Of a stretch of DNA of 64,000 bases, positions 1 to 8,669 are shown piece by piece (position 1 is the stretch's first letter; the number at the start of each line of letters is the position of its first letter). Source of the DNA: Novosphingobium sp. Chol11 (GTDB lineage: Bacteria > Pseudomonadota > Alphaproteobacteria > Sphingomonadales > Sphingomonadaceae); contig NZ_OBMU01000001.1 of NCBI RefSeq assembly GCF_900218065.1, positions 2,482,347-2,546,346 of the forward strand. The letters are read 5' to 3'. Under the pieces are notes generated by a model. That model was given only the letters and a program-made list of their open reading frames with translations. It had not been told where the DNA came from and made no database searches. A program made the translations under genes and the position numbers.

Positions 1-83
1 CTTTCGCTGGGATGACGAATGTGGCGGGGGCGAGCATTGAAGGGCCATGACTTTCCCATGGCAATTAGCGTAAGGCGCTCGCC

Positions 84-1370
84 ATGGCTCGCCCTTCCCG
101 CCCCGCAGATATTCCCGGCCTTCCTGCACGCCGCGCCGCTTTGCGGCTGCTCGACGCCGTCCTGCGCCGGGGCGACCCGCTGGAGCTGGCGCTGCATGGC
201 GCGGCGCAGGGGCTCCCCGCAGCCGATCGCGCGCTTGTCCATGCCATCGCCGCAGAAGCGCTGCGCCATCTGCCCGACCTAGACGCGCTGATCGACGGCG
301 CGACTCGTCAGCCGCTGCCGAATGATGCGAAAGCGCGCATGGTGCTGCGGATCGCCCTTATCCAGGTTCTCGCGCTTGGCACGGCGCCGCACGCCGCCAT
401 CGCGACTGCCCTGCCGCTGGTGGATGGCGGGCCGCGCAAGCTGGTGCATGGCGTGTTCGGCACAGTGACTCGCGCCGCGCCCGCTCTGCCGGACCCGCCT
501 ACCCTGCCTGAAGAGGTCGCCGCGCGGTGGGAAGCGCAGTGGGGAGGCGACATGCCCGCCGCTGCGGCAAGCGCCTATGGCGTGCGTCCGCCCGTGGACG
601 TCAGCCTGCGCCACCCGGCAGAGACGGCCGACTGGGCCGAAAAGCTGGGCGGCGAAAGCTTCGCTCCTGGTCATGTCCGCCTGCCCGATCATGCATCGGT
701 TACGGAGTTGCCCGGCTTTGCAGAAGGCGTATGGTGGGTTCAGGATCTAGCGGCGTCCTGCCCCGCCCGCCTGCTCGGAACAGGCGGAGGCCGCACCGTG
801 CTGGACCTTTGCGCCGCGCCCGGTGGCAAGACGATGCAGTTGGCCGCCGCGGGGTGGCAAGTGACTGCGCTGGATCAATCGAAGAAGCGCCTGGAACGGC
901 TGAGCGAGAATCTGGCACGCACGGCGCTGGCCGCTACGATAGTGCAGGCGGACCTGCGCCAATGGGAGCCTGAACGCCAAGCCGACGCCATCCTGCTCGA
1001 CGCTCCGTGCACCGCCACCGGCATTTATCGCCGCCATCCCGACGTGCTGCACCGCATCGGTCCGCGCCAGATCGCCGAGTTGGCAGAGCTGCAAGCCGAA
1101 CTGCTGAGCCGCGCTGCCCAATGGCTGAAGCCTGGCGGGACCCTGATCTACGCCACCTGCTCGCTCGAAAAGGCGGAGGGCGAGGAGCAGCTGGAGGCAT
1201 TTCTGCGTCAAAACCCCGGCTTCAGCCTTCAGCCAGCACAACAAGGCGAATTGCCGCAGGGCATTTGTCCCGATCCGGAGGGTTGGCTGCGCACTTTGCC
1301 CGACACATTGGCCGACAAGGGTTGCACGGATGGCTTTTTCGTTGCCCGCCTTGCTCGCGCGGCACAATGA
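84..1370 (+). CDS. rsmB: 16S rRNA (cytosine-C5) methyltransferase, RsmB/NOL1/NOP2/Sun family
   Basis: SAM-dependent RNA m5C methyltransferase of 428 aa. The N-terminal third (about residues 15-130) is helical and resembles the NusB-like RNA-binding domain of RsmB. The Rossmann methyltransferase domain follows: motif I DLCAAPGGKT at about 241-250, DAPC at 307-310 and YATCS at 356-360, which supply the two cysteines of the m5C mechanism. It probably methylates 16S rRNA (C967 in E. coli numbering). ATG at 84 was chosen because it gives the full NusB-like domain. A PAS-domain gene starts 32 bases downstream, and a promoter for that gene seems to lie in the last codons of this one. The family is clear; the exact target cytosine is inferred. 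Confidence 0.93.
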   Translation: MARPSRPADIPGLPARRAALRLLDAVLRRGDPLELALHGAAQGLPAADRALVHAIAAEALRHLPDLDALIDGATRQPLPNDAKARMVLRIALIQVLALGTAPHAAIATALPLVDGGPRKLVHGVFGTVTRAAPALPDPPTLPEEVAARWEAQWGGDMPAAAASAYGVRPPVDVSLRHPAETADWAEKLGGESFAPGHVRLPDHASVTELPGFAEGVWWVQDLAASCPARLLGTGGGRTVLDLCAAPGGKTMQLAAAGWQVTALDQSKKRLERLSENLARTALAATIVQADLRQWEPERQADAILLDAPCTATGIYRRHPDVLHRIGPRQIAELAELQAELLSRAAQWLKPGGTLIYATCSLEKAEGEEQLEAFLRQNPGFSLQPAQQGELPQGICPDPEGWLRTLPDTLADKGCTDGFFVARLARAAQ

Positions 1371-1378
1371 ACTAAGAT
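1351..1378 (+). promoter_or_regulatory. candidate housekeeping promoter of the PAS protein gene
   Basis: TTGCTCG at 1351-1357, a 13-base spacer, then ACTAAGAT at 1371-1378. This resembles the Caulobacter sigma-73 type consensus (TTGACGS, 10-14 bases, GCTANAWC). It lies in the last codons of the rRNA methyltransferase gene; transcription would start near 1385, giving a short leader to the TTG at 1403. Pattern match only. Confidence 0.35.
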
Positions 1379-1402
1379 CGGGGAACGTCAGAAAGGCCAC
1401 GC

Positions 1403-1888
1403 TTGCGCCCGACCGAGCCCCTCCCCCTGCACCATAGTTGGCCGCTCTACGATCTGCGCCAGCATCTTGCGTCAGTATCCCTGGACGATCGCACCGCACG
1501 CGACGATCAGGCGCTGGCAGAGCGCGGGATCGGGCTGTGGCATTGCGATCTCAGCGACAACAGCCTGTCGTGGACCAGCGGCGTCTACGACCTGTTCGGC
1601 ATAGAAAGGGGCGTCGCCGTTCCGCGCCCGCTTGCCACTTCGCTTTACCAGCCAGATTCGCGCGAGGCCATGGAGCAGCTGCGCGCCTACGCCATCCGTC
1701 ATCGGCGCGGCTTCACCCTGGACGTGGATATTCGCCCGCTGGATGGCAGCGAATGCACGATGCGCCTTATCGCCGCGCCGATCCTGGAAGGCACGCGCGT
1801 GATCGGCCTGCATGGCGTCAAACAGTTTCTCCCGCGCGGCTCGGCGGGTTCCTGCGGCCTTGACCCCACCATTTTCATCCTGCCCTGA
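1403..1888 (+). CDS. single-domain PAS protein, no output domain
   Basis: 161 aa starting at TTG, preceded by a purine-rich AGAAAGG about 8 bases upstream. Residues about 40-145 read as one PAS_3-type fold (GIGLWHCDLSDNSLSW, then VYDLFGI, then a late strand ending in a GTRVIGLHGV-like segment). There is no kinase, GGDEF, EAL or HTH region, so it is a stand-alone sensory or protein-interaction module. Ligand and partner cannot be read from sequence. It sits alone between rsmB and rpe in the same direction. The family call is reasonably firm, the start less so. Confidence 0.65.
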   Translation: MRPTEPLPLHHSWPLYDLRQHLASVSLDDRTARDDQALAERGIGLWHCDLSDNSLSWTSGVYDLFGIERGVAVPRPLATSLYQPDSREAMEQLRAYAIRHRRGFTLDVDIRPLDGSECTMRLIAAPILEGTRVIGLHGVKQFLPRGSAGSCGLDPTIFILP

Positions 1889-1941
1889 AATCCTTGGCCA
1901 TACCCGCCGCAAAAGCCTGTGGATAAGGTCGAACTGCAGCG

Positions 1942-1970
1942 TTGCCCTTGATCGGTGGCGCGGCTAGAGC
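1942..1970 (+). promoter_or_regulatory. candidate promoter of rpe
   Basis: TTGCCCT at 1942-1948, a 14-base spacer, GCTAGAGC at 1963-1970. Seven bases past the -10-like element is 1977, the TTG directly before the ATG at 1980, so the mRNA may have almost no 5' leader. No Shine-Dalgarno sequence is visible. Confidence 0.45.
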
Positions 1971-1979
1971 CGACTGTTG

Positions 1980-2642
1980 ATGACCAGCCCGATCCTTATC
2001 TCGCCCTCCATCCTGTCCGCCGACTTCGCCCGCCTGGGCGAGGAGGTCCGCGCGATCGACGAAGCGGGTTGCGACTGGATTCATATCGATGTGATGGACG
2101 GCCATTTCGTGCCCAACATCACCATCGGCCCGGCCGTGGTGAAGGCGCTGCGCCCCCACAGCAAGAAGCCGTTCGACGTGCATCTGATGATCTCTCCGGT
2201 GGATCAGTATCTGGATGCCTTCGCGCAGGCAGGTGCCGACATCCTGACCGTCCATCCGGAAGCTGGGCCGCATATCCACCGCTCCATCCAGCACATCAAG
2301 TCATTGGGCGTACAGGCTGGCGTGGTGCTCAATCCCGGCACCCCGGCCAAGATGCTCGACTATCTGATCGATGATGTCGATCTGATCCTGGTGATGAGCG
2401 TCAATCCCGGCTTCGGCGGGCAGAGCTTCATCGAGAATCAACTGCGCAAGATCGAGGCGATCCGCAAGATGATCGACAAGAGTGGGCGCGACATCCGCCT
2501 GCAGGTCGACGGCGGCATCGACTTCACCACGGCGCCGCGCGCGATCGAGGCGGGCGCGGATGTGCTGGTCGCGGGCACGGCCACATTCCGTGGCGGGCCT
2601 TCCGCCTATGCCGACAATATCCGGAAGCTCAAGGGCGGGTGA
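1980..2642 (+). CDS. rpe: ribulose-phosphate 3-epimerase
   Basis: TIM-barrel enzyme of 220 aa that interconverts D-ribulose 5-phosphate and D-xylulose 5-phosphate in the pentose phosphate and Calvin pathways; cytosolic. Family marks: the early [15 protein letters not shown] segment, the metal and acid-base site [24 protein letters not shown] and the phosphate-binding VDGGI near the C-terminus. TTG at 1977 directly precedes ATG at 1980; either could start, and ATG is preferred. The next gene starts at GTG 2639 inside the stop region (GTGA overlap), so the two are translationally coupled. Confidence 0.96.
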   Translation: MTSPILISPSILSADFARLGEEVRAIDEAGCDWIHIDVMDGHFVPNITIGPAVVKALRPHSKKPFDVHLMISPVDQYLDAFAQAGADILTVHPEAGPHIHRSIQHIKSLGVQAGVVLNPGTPAKMLDYLIDDVDLILVMSVNPGFGGQSFIENQLRKIEAIRKMIDKSGRDIRLQVDGGIDFTTAPRAIEAGADVLVAGTATFRGGPSAYADNIRKLKGG

Positions 2643-4408
2643 GCGACAGGCGGCGCATCCCCAGCCCTTCGCTTGCGGATACGGCGGAATCAGAACCAGC
2701 CGAAAACGGGATCGAACAGGGCAAGCGGCTCATCCGCGTGGCGGATGACAAGGGCCTGTCGCTGGCCCAGCGGATCGCCAACCGCTTTTACCTGATGAGC
2801 TGGAAGACGCCGATCCACGGTCGGCGGCTGAAGGGAAAATATCCGCTCAAGCTGCTCGCGGTGCCCGATGATGAAATTCCGGGCGATGCGAAGGCGGGGC
2901 AGGCCATCCGCGCCGGTTATTTCCTGTTCCGTGGACTGAAGCAACCGCTCAACACGCTGGATTTCGACCGGCTGAGCGTCGTGCCAGCCTTTGCCGATTA
3001 TCTGCACAGCTTCGCCTGGCTGCGCGACCTGTCGTCCGCCGCCACGCGGGAACAGGGTGCGCCCGTCGCGGAAGCCGTGCTGCGCAAATGGCTGGAGGCG
3101 CATGCCGAAACGCCGAGCGAACCGGCCTGGCGCGCGGACAATGCGGGTTGGCGACTGCTGTTCTGGTCGGCCCATGCGCCGCTCATCCTGTCATCCAGCG
3201 ACCTGGTCTATCGATCGCTGGTGCTGAACTGCATCGCGCGGACGGCGCGGCATCTGGATCGCGGCGCTGACAAGGCACCGCTCGGCCTGCCTCGCCTGGT
3301 CGCCTGGGGCGGCATCGTCGCCGCCTCCATGCTGCTGCCCGGTGGCGCGGCACGGAAGATTTTCGGGGAAGCAGGCCTCAAGCGCGCAATCGACAATGCG
3401 GTGCATGGCGATGGCGGCATCGTGTCGCGATCGCCGCTGGATCAGCAGGGCGCCATCATGCTGCTTTCCATGGTGCGCGCCGTCTATGACGTGCGCCGGG
3501 AACAGGTGCCGCCTTTCCTGACCGAAGCGCTGGGGCGGATGGTGCCCGCCCTGCTTGGCCTCGCACATGGCGATGGGGGGCTGGGCAGCTGGCAGGGTGC
3601 GGGCGCTATCGATCCCTCCACGGTCGAAGCGGTGATCCGGGCGAGTCGGGTGCGCGCGCGGCCGCTGCGGCAGGCGAATGACTGGGGGTATCAGCGGCTG
3701 GTCGCGGGCCCTACCATCGTTCAGATCGACGCCGCGCCGCCGCCCGTGGCGCGTTTGGCAGCGGCGGGATGCGCCTCCACCACCGCGATCGAGATCAGCG
3801 ATGGGCCGCAGCGGCTGATCGTCAATTGCGGCGGCGCGGCGCTGGAGGGCGCGTGGATGCCCGATGGGCTGGCGCAAGGGCTGCGCACCACGGCGGCGCA
3901 CAGCACGCTGGTACTGAACGACACCAATTCCACCGCGCTGATGCCGGACGGCACGCTCGGCCGTGGTGTCACCGAAGTCGAGCTGCACCGGCAGGAGCAG
4001 GAAAGCGGCAGTCGCATAGAGATCAGCCATGATGGCTATGTCCGCCGCATGGGCTATGTCCATCGCCGCCTGCTGCTCGTCAGCATCGATGGCCGGGAAA
4101 TCCGGGGCGAGGATTTGCTGACCCCCGCCGCCCGCCGCCGCAGGCCGGTGAAGCTGCCCGCGCAGTTGCGCTTCCATCTTGCGCCGCTGGTGGAACCTAC
4201 GGCCACGGCCGACGGTATGGGCGCTCTGTTGCGGATCGAAATGGGGCCGATCTGGCAGTTCCGCGCCAATGCGGGGAAGCTCGCGATCGAGGAGAGCCTG
4301 TGGGTCGATGGAGAGGGCCGCCCGCACCAAACCCGCCAGCTGGTCATCACTGCCGAAGCGCTGCCCGGCGGGTCGACGATCGGCTGGCTCTTCAAGCGGA
4401 TGAGCTAA
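2639..4408 (+). CDS. heparinase II/III family protein (putative polysaccharide lyase)
   Basis: 589 aa starting at GTG, overlapping the rpe stop by four bases. The N-terminal half is a helical toroid-like region; the C-terminal half (about residues 340-585) is beta-rich and contains the heparinase II/III C-terminal signature region ([10 protein letters not shown], then a late FHLAP). No signal peptide is visible, which is odd for a lyase of extracellular polysaccharide. It lies between rpe and purH, and I recall the same neighbourhood in other alphaproteobacteria, so it may have a conserved house-cleaning or envelope role rather than a catabolic one. Substrate unknown. Confidence 0.8.
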   Translation: MSDRRRIPSPSLADTAESEPAENGIEQGKRLIRVADDKGLSLAQRIANRFYLMSWKTPIHGRRLKGKYPLKLLAVPDDEIPGDAKAGQAIRAGYFLFRGLKQPLNTLDFDRLSVVPAFADYLHSFAWLRDLSSAATREQGAPVAEAVLRKWLEAHAETPSEPAWRADNAGWRLLFWSAHAPLILSSSDLVYRSLVLNCIARTARHLDRGADKAPLGLPRLVAWGGIVAASMLLPGGAARKIFGEAGLKRAIDNAVHGDGGIVSRSPLDQQGAIMLLSMVRAVYDVRREQVPPFLTEALGRMVPALLGLAHGDGGLGSWQGAGAIDPSTVEAVIRASRVRARPLRQANDWGYQRLVAGPTIVQIDAAPPPVARLAAAGCASTTAIEISDGPQRLIVNCGGAALEGAWMPDGLAQGLRTTAAHSTLVLNDTNSTALMPDGTLGRGVTEVELHRQEQESGSRIEISHDGYVRRMGYVHRRLLLVSIDGREIRGEDLLTPAARRRRPVKLPAQLRFHLAPLVEPTATADGMGALLRIEMGPIWQFRANAGKLAIEESLWVDGEGRPHQTRQLVITAEALPGGSTIGWLFKRMS

Positions 4409-4432
4409 GGCTCTTAACATCCAATCCTGTCC

Positions 4433-4461
4433 TTGCCGCATGGGCCCGGCAGGACTAGAGG
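4433..4461 (+). promoter_or_regulatory. candidate promoter of purH
   Basis: TTGCCGC at 4433-4439, a 14-base spacer, ACTAGAGG at 4454-4461. It would give a leader of about 36 bases to the purH ATG at 4504, which has an AGGAAG ribosome-binding site. Confidence 0.45.
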
Positions 4462-4503
4462 GCTGCGGCAAGCCTGAGCGGCACCCGAACAGCAGGAAGC
4501 ATC

Positions 4504-6093
4504 ATGTCAGACGTCACCATCAAACGCGCCCTCCTTTCCGTGTCGGACAAGTCCGGCCTGGTCGAACTGGGCCAGGCGCTGGGCAAACATGGCGTCGAAC
4601 TGGTGTCCACCGGCGGCACGGCCAAGGCTCTGCGTGATGCCGGGTTGGACGTGAAGGATATTTCGGACCTCACCGGCTTTCCCGAAATGATGGATGGGCG
4701 CGTCAAGACGCTGCACCCGAAGGTTCATGGCGGCCTGCTCGCCGTGCGCAACAATCCCGACCATGTCGTCTCGATGCAGGAGCATGAGATCGGCGCGATC
4801 GACCTCGTCGTCGTGAACCTTTACCCCTTCGCCGCCACGGTCGCCAAGGGGGCAGAGCGCGAAGAGATTATCGAGAATATCGATATCGGCGGCCCCTCCA
4901 TGGTTCGCTCCGCCGCGAAGAATCATGAAAGCGTCGCCATCGTCACCGATCCGGCCGACTATGCTCGCCTGATCGCGGAGATGGAGGAAAAGGGCGGCGC
5001 GACCAGCTATGATTTCCGCCGTATGCTGGCGGCAAAGGCCTATGCCGCCACGGCCGCCTATGACTCGATGATCGCAAGCTGGTTCGCCTTTGCCGATCAG
5101 GGCGTCGATTTTCCCGAGACGCTGGCCGTGTCGAGCAAGCTCGGGTCGAGTCTGCGCTATGGCGAGAATCCGCACCAGTCCGCCGCGCTCTATCTGCCTG
5201 TTGGCCCGTCAGCCAACGGCATTGCTCAGGCCAAGCAGATCCAGGGCAAGGAGTTGAGCTACAATAATTATAATGATGCGGACGCCGCGCTCGAACTGGT
5301 CAGCGAGTTCCGTGATGGCCCGCCGACTGTGGTGATCGTGAAGCACGCCAATCCCTGTGGCGTGGCGACCGGCAACACGCTGATCGAAGCCTATGAAGCG
5401 GCGCTTGTCTGCGACAGCGTATCGGCCTTTGGCGGCATCATCGCTGTCAACCGTCCGCTCGACGGGCCTACGGCCGAGGCGATCAGCGGCATCTTCACCG
5501 AAGTGGTCGCGGCACCCGATGCCGATGACGATGCGAAGGCGATCTTTGCGAAGAAGAAGAACCTTCGCCTACTGCTGACCGGCGAACTGCCCGATCCCGC
5601 CCGCACCGGGCTGATGATGAAGAGCATCGCTGGCGGGCTGCTCGTGCAGAGCCGCGACAATGGCCGCATCACGCGCGACCAGTTGAAGGTCGTTACCAAG
5701 CGCGCGCCCACTGATCAGGAATTGAATGACTGCCTGTTCGCCTGGACCGTCGCAAAGCATGTGAAATCCAACGCCATCGTCTATGCCAAGGGCAACAGCA
5801 CCGCAGGCATCGGCGCGGGGCAGATGAACCGCCTCGAGTCCGCTCGCATCGCGGCGTGGAAGGCCAAGGATGCCGCTGAAAAGGCAGGGTGGAGCGAAGC
5901 CCGCACCATTGGGTCGGCAGTCGCGTCCGACGCCTTTTTCCCCTTCGCCGACGGCCTCCTCGCCGCGGTCGAGGCTGGCGCTACAGCCGTGATCCAGCCG
6001 GGCGGATCCATCCGTGACGAGGAAGTCATCGCGGCGGCGGATGAGGCGGGGCTGGCCATGCTATTCACCGGCATGCGGCACTTCCGCCACTGA
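4504..6093 (+). CDS. purH: bifunctional AICAR formyltransferase / IMP cyclohydrolase
   Basis: 529 aa, the usual length for PurH. It carries out the last two steps of de novo purine synthesis: formylation of AICAR and ring closure to IMP. The N-terminal MGS-like cyclohydrolase domain (about 1-150) begins [12 protein letters not shown] and has [13 protein letters not shown] and [13 protein letters not shown]. The C-terminal transformylase domain carries KHANPCG at about residue 280 (catalytic Lys-His) and ends with the typical [12 protein letters not shown] and MRHFRH. The start at ATG 4504 is supported by AGGAAG about 6 bases upstream. A strong hairpin without a U-run follows the stop. Confidence 0.97.
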   Translation: MSDVTIKRALLSVSDKSGLVELGQALGKHGVELVSTGGTAKALRDAGLDVKDISDLTGFPEMMDGRVKTLHPKVHGGLLAVRNNPDHVVSMQEHEIGAIDLVVVNLYPFAATVAKGAEREEIIENIDIGGPSMVRSAAKNHESVAIVTDPADYARLIAEMEEKGGATSYDFRRMLAAKAYAATAAYDSMIASWFAFADQGVDFPETLAVSSKLGSSLRYGENPHQSAALYLPVGPSANGIAQAKQIQGKELSYNNYNDADAALELVSEFRDGPPTVVIVKHANPCGVATGNTLIEAYEAALVCDSVSAFGGIIAVNRPLDGPTAEAISGIFTEVVAAPDADDDAKAIFAKKKNLRLLLTGELPDPARTGLMMKSIAGGLLVQSRDNGRITRDQLKVVTKRAPTDQELNDCLFAWTVAKHVKSNAIVYAKGNSTAGIGAGQMNRLESARIAAWKAKDAAEKAGWSEARTIGSAVASDAFFPFADGLLAAVEAGATAVIQPGGSIRDEEVIAAADEAGLAMLFTGMRHFRH

Positions 6094-6105
6094 TCCTGTC
6101 ATGCC

Positions 6106-6136
6106 GATGCGAGAGGGGGCACATTCCTTTCGCATC
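6106..6136 (+). terminator. hairpin after purH, terminator-like without a U-tract
   Basis: The arms 6106-6116 (GATGCGAGAGG) and 6126-6136 (CCTTTCGCATC) pair over 11 positions with one G-U pair and a 9-base loop, 12 bases after the purH stop. The following bases are A-rich rather than U-rich, so intrinsic termination is uncertain. Confidence 0.4.
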
Positions 6137-6266
6137 CGCAAAAATAGCTGATTTCTGCCACTTTCAGCCAAGTGGCCTCTTCCCAATGCCTTGCGCACAT
6201 CCTATTTTCGAGCCGACCCCAGGCCCATGCAGGCTGCGGGCAACCATTGTTCGCAGGAGACATAGG

Positions 6267-6596
6267 ATGACCATGAAGACGCTGGCGGCGTTGGCTGCCA
6301 CGATGACCCTCGCCTTACCTGTTTCGGCACTCGCCTCAAGCACGCTGGTCGTGGATGCCCGCGCAGGCACAGAGACGCGCAGCATCATGGTTTCCGTGGC
6401 CGACCTGAATCTGGCGAGCGCGCACGGCGCCCGCTTGGCAAATTCCCGCATCGATCGCGCAGCCAAGCAGGCCTGCGGCTGGTTCAGCGGCTCGATCCAG
6501 CAGCCTACGCGTGAATTCCGCGACTGCTACAGCAGCGCCCTGGAAAGCGCGCGGGGCAGTCTGGACGGTTCGGTACAGGGACAGCATCAGGGCTGA
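6267..6596 (+). CDS. UrcA family secreted protein
   Basis: 109 aa. A Sec signal peptide fills about residues 1-22 (MTMKTLAALAATMTLALP, cleavage near ALASS). The mature part has the UrcA layout: SVADLNLAS, a helix with the RIDRAAKQACG stretch, a second cysteine in RDCYSSALESAR. The two cysteines probably form one disulfide in the periplasm. UrcA-family proteins are abundant in sphingomonads and Caulobacter and have no known function. ATG 6267 was chosen over the upstream ATG at 6186 because it starts the signal peptide and has AGGAGACATAGG just upstream. It is flanked by hairpins on both sides, so it is probably its own transcription unit. Confidence 0.75.
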   Translation: MTMKTLAALAATMTLALPVSALASSTLVVDARAGTETRSIMVSVADLNLASAHGARLANSRIDRAAKQACGWFSGSIQQPTREFRDCYSSALESARGSLDGSVQGQHQG

Positions 6597-6611
6597 TCCG
6601 TCACGAATAGC

Positions 6612-6637
6612 GACAGGGCCGTACATGCGGCCCTGTC
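6612..6637 (+). terminator. perfect hairpin after the UrcA gene
   Basis: GACAGGGCCG (6612-6621) and CGGCCCTGTC (6628-6637) form a perfect 10-bp stem with a 6-base loop, 15 bases after the stop codon. No U-run follows, which is common in GC-rich genomes. Confidence 0.5.
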
Positions 6638-6652
6638 ATGCTTACCCGCCCG

Positions 6653-6667
6653 TTAACCATTCCTTAG
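6653..6667 (+). promoter_or_regulatory. candidate CtrA box
   Basis: TTAACCATTCCTTAG matches TTAA, seven bases, TTAA at seven of eight fixed positions and includes the frequent half-site TTAACCAT. It lies about 52 bases upstream of the FAD oxidoreductase start. Motif match only. Confidence 0.35.
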
Positions 6668-6718
6668 ATGATTTCCGCCACTCCCGATGATAGAAGTTAG
6701 CCTATCGGGGGGCATTGC

Positions 6719-8245
6719 ATGTCGGAAATCGACCAGAATGTGGATGTCGCCATCATCGGCGCGGGTCCGGCAGGCCTGACTGCGGCCTATCTGCTGACGA
6801 AGAAGGGCTACACAGTCACCGTCATCGAGAAGGACCCCCGCTATGTCGGCGGGATCAGCCGCACTGTCGAACTGAACGGTTTCCGCTTCGATATCGGCGG
6901 CCACCGCTTTTTTTCGAAGTCTAAAGAGGTTGTCGATCTCTGGAACGAGATCCTGCCCAATGATTTCATCCAGCGTCCCCGGATGAGCCGCATCTATTAT
7001 GAGGGCAAATTCTACAGCTATCCGCTGCGCGCTTTCGAAGCATTGTGGAACCTTGGCCTGTGGCGATCGACGCTATGCATGGCGAGTTTCGCAAAGGCCA
7101 GGCTGCTGCCGAACCGCAACGTCCGCTCCTTCCAGGATTGGACGGTGAATGCCTTCGGGCACAAGCTGTTCTCGATTTTCTTCAAGACCTATACCGAAAA
7201 GGTCTGGGGCATGCCCTGCAACGAGATGTCGGCCGATTGGGCGGCGCAGCGGATCAAGGGCCTGTCGCTCTGGGGCGCAGTGAAAGACGGGCTTAAGCGG
7301 TCGATGGGGCTCAACAAACGGCCCAATGACGGCATGGCGGCCAAGACCTTGCTTGAAAGCTTTCGCTATCCGCGCCTTGGGCCCGGTATGATGTGGGAAG
7401 CGGCACGGGATTTCGTGGTCGCTCGCGGGAACCGGGTGCTGATGGCGCATGGTCTGAAGCAACTGTCACATGACCAGGGCTCCGGCCAATGGCAGATGGT
7501 TGCCCAGGGCCCGGGCGGCGATGTGCTGCTGAAGGCCCGTCATGTGATCAGTTCCGCGCCGATGCGTGAGCTTGCAGGCCGCATCCACCCCCTGCCCGCA
7601 ACGCTCGGCAATGCGATGGAGCTGAAATATCGCGACTTCCTGACCGTCGCCCTGATGATCAAGTCGGAAGACCTGTTTCCCGACAATTGGATCTACATTC
7701 ATGATTCAAAGGTCCAGGTCGGCCGCATCCAGAATTTCCGCAGCTGGTCTCCGGAGATGGTGCCCGATCCGTCGCTCGCTTGCGTGGGCCTGGAATATTT
7801 CTGCTTCGAGGGCGACGGCCTCTGGTCATCGAGCGACGACGCCTTGATCGAACTGGCCAAGCGCGAAATGGCGATCCTGGGGCTCTGCGACCCCGCCGAC
7901 GTGGTCGGCGGAGCGGTCGTTCGCCAGGAGAAGGCCTATCCGGTCTATGACGACGACTATGCCGCCAATGTGCTGAAGATGCGGACCGAGCTGGAGCAAC
8001 TCTACCCGACGCTGCATCTGGTCGGCCGCAACGGCATGCATCGTTATAATAATCAGGATCATGCGATGATGACCGCCATGCTGACCGTGCGGAACATCGA
8101 AGCGGGTGAACGCCAGTTCGACACCTGGGCCGTCAATGAGGATGCCGAATATCATGAGGCTGGCGCGGAAGGCGAAGAGACGGTCGGGCAGAAGGCAGCG
8201 CTGACCAGCCTGCGGCGGGTCCCCGGTCGCTTGAGGGCCGCTTGA
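6719..8245 (+). CDS. FAD-dependent oxidoreductase, amine oxidase / UDP-galactopyranose mutase-like
   Basis: 508 aa. The N-terminus is a dinucleotide-binding fold: GAGPAGL at about residues 15-21, an acidic end to the second strand (VIEKD), then GGISRT and FDIGGHRFFSKS as in protoporphyrinogen oxidase, phytoene desaturase and UDP-galactopyranose mutase relatives. Near the C-terminus GRNGMHRYNNQDHAMMTA is the FAD-contacting end typical of a family found in sugar and lipid-glycan clusters. It is followed 10 bases later by a GtrA protein and then a polytopic GT-C-like protein, so it probably modifies a sugar or polyprenyl-linked intermediate. The substrate cannot be called. ATG 6719 follows a G-rich ribosome-binding stretch. 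Confidence 0.8.
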   Translation: MSEIDQNVDVAIIGAGPAGLTAAYLLTKKGYTVTVIEKDPRYVGGISRTVELNGFRFDIGGHRFFSKSKEVVDLWNEILPNDFIQRPRMSRIYYEGKFYSYPLRAFEALWNLGLWRSTLCMASFAKARLLPNRNVRSFQDWTVNAFGHKLFSIFFKTYTEKVWGMPCNEMSADWAAQRIKGLSLWGAVKDGLKRSMGLNKRPNDGMAAKTLLESFRYPRLGPGMMWEAARDFVVARGNRVLMAHGLKQLSHDQGSGQWQMVAQGPGGDVLLKARHVISSAPMRELAGRIHPLPATLGNAMELKYRDFLTVALMIKSEDLFPDNWIYIHDSKVQVGRIQNFRSWSPEMVPDPSLACVGLEYFCFEGDGLWSSSDDALIELAKREMAILGLCDPADVVGGAVVRQEKAYPVYDDDYAANVLKMRTELEQLYPTLHLVGRNGMHRYNNQDHAMMTAMLTVRNIEAGERQFDTWAVNEDAEYHEAGAEGEETVGQKAALTSLRRVPGRLRAA

Positions 8246-8255
8246 ACCGGCAGTC

Positions 8256-8669
8256 ATGGCATTGACGAACCTAAGCTATCTGACCAGCGCTGTTGCCGTT
8301 CGTTTCACGCTCGTCCGCTATGTGCTGGCGAGCCTGTGCGCGCTCTGCGCCGACATGCTGTTGTTCCTGGCGCTGCTGCGGATTGATGTTCCGCCGACCC
8401 TGGCGGGCGCGATTGGCTATACCGGCGGGCTGCTGCTGCACTGGCTGATCAGCGTTCGCTTTGTCTTCCCGTCGGCTGTTGGTCCTACAACCAAGCAACG
8501 GCTGGGCTTTGTCGTCAGCGCAGCGGTTGGCATCGGCGTGACCTCGGGCCTTATCAGCGCATTGGGAGCGGCAGGCATGGCTCCGGCGATGGCGAAGCTC
8601 TTTGCCATCCCGGTAAGTTTCCTGGGGGTATATGCGATCCGGAAATATGGCGTCTTCGCCGCTCGCTAA
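8256..8669 (+). CDS. GtrA family membrane protein
   Basis: 137 aa with four hydrophobic segments at about residues 20-40, 45-65, 82-105 and 110-128, the GtrA/DPMS-associated layout. GtrA-like proteins are linked to moving or presenting polyprenyl-phosphate sugars across the inner membrane. It starts 10 bases after the oxidoreductase and overlaps the next gene, so the three genes are almost certainly co-transcribed. Most GtrA proteins sit next to a family 2 glycosyltransferase; here the partner is a large GT-C-like membrane protein instead. Confidence 0.82.
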   Translation: MALTNLSYLTSAVAVRFTLVRYVLASLCALCADMLLFLALLRIDVPPTLAGAIGYTGGLLLHWLISVRFVFPSAVGPTTKQRLGFVVSAAVGIGVTSGLISALGAAGMAPAMAKLFAIPVSFLGVYAIRKYGVFAAR

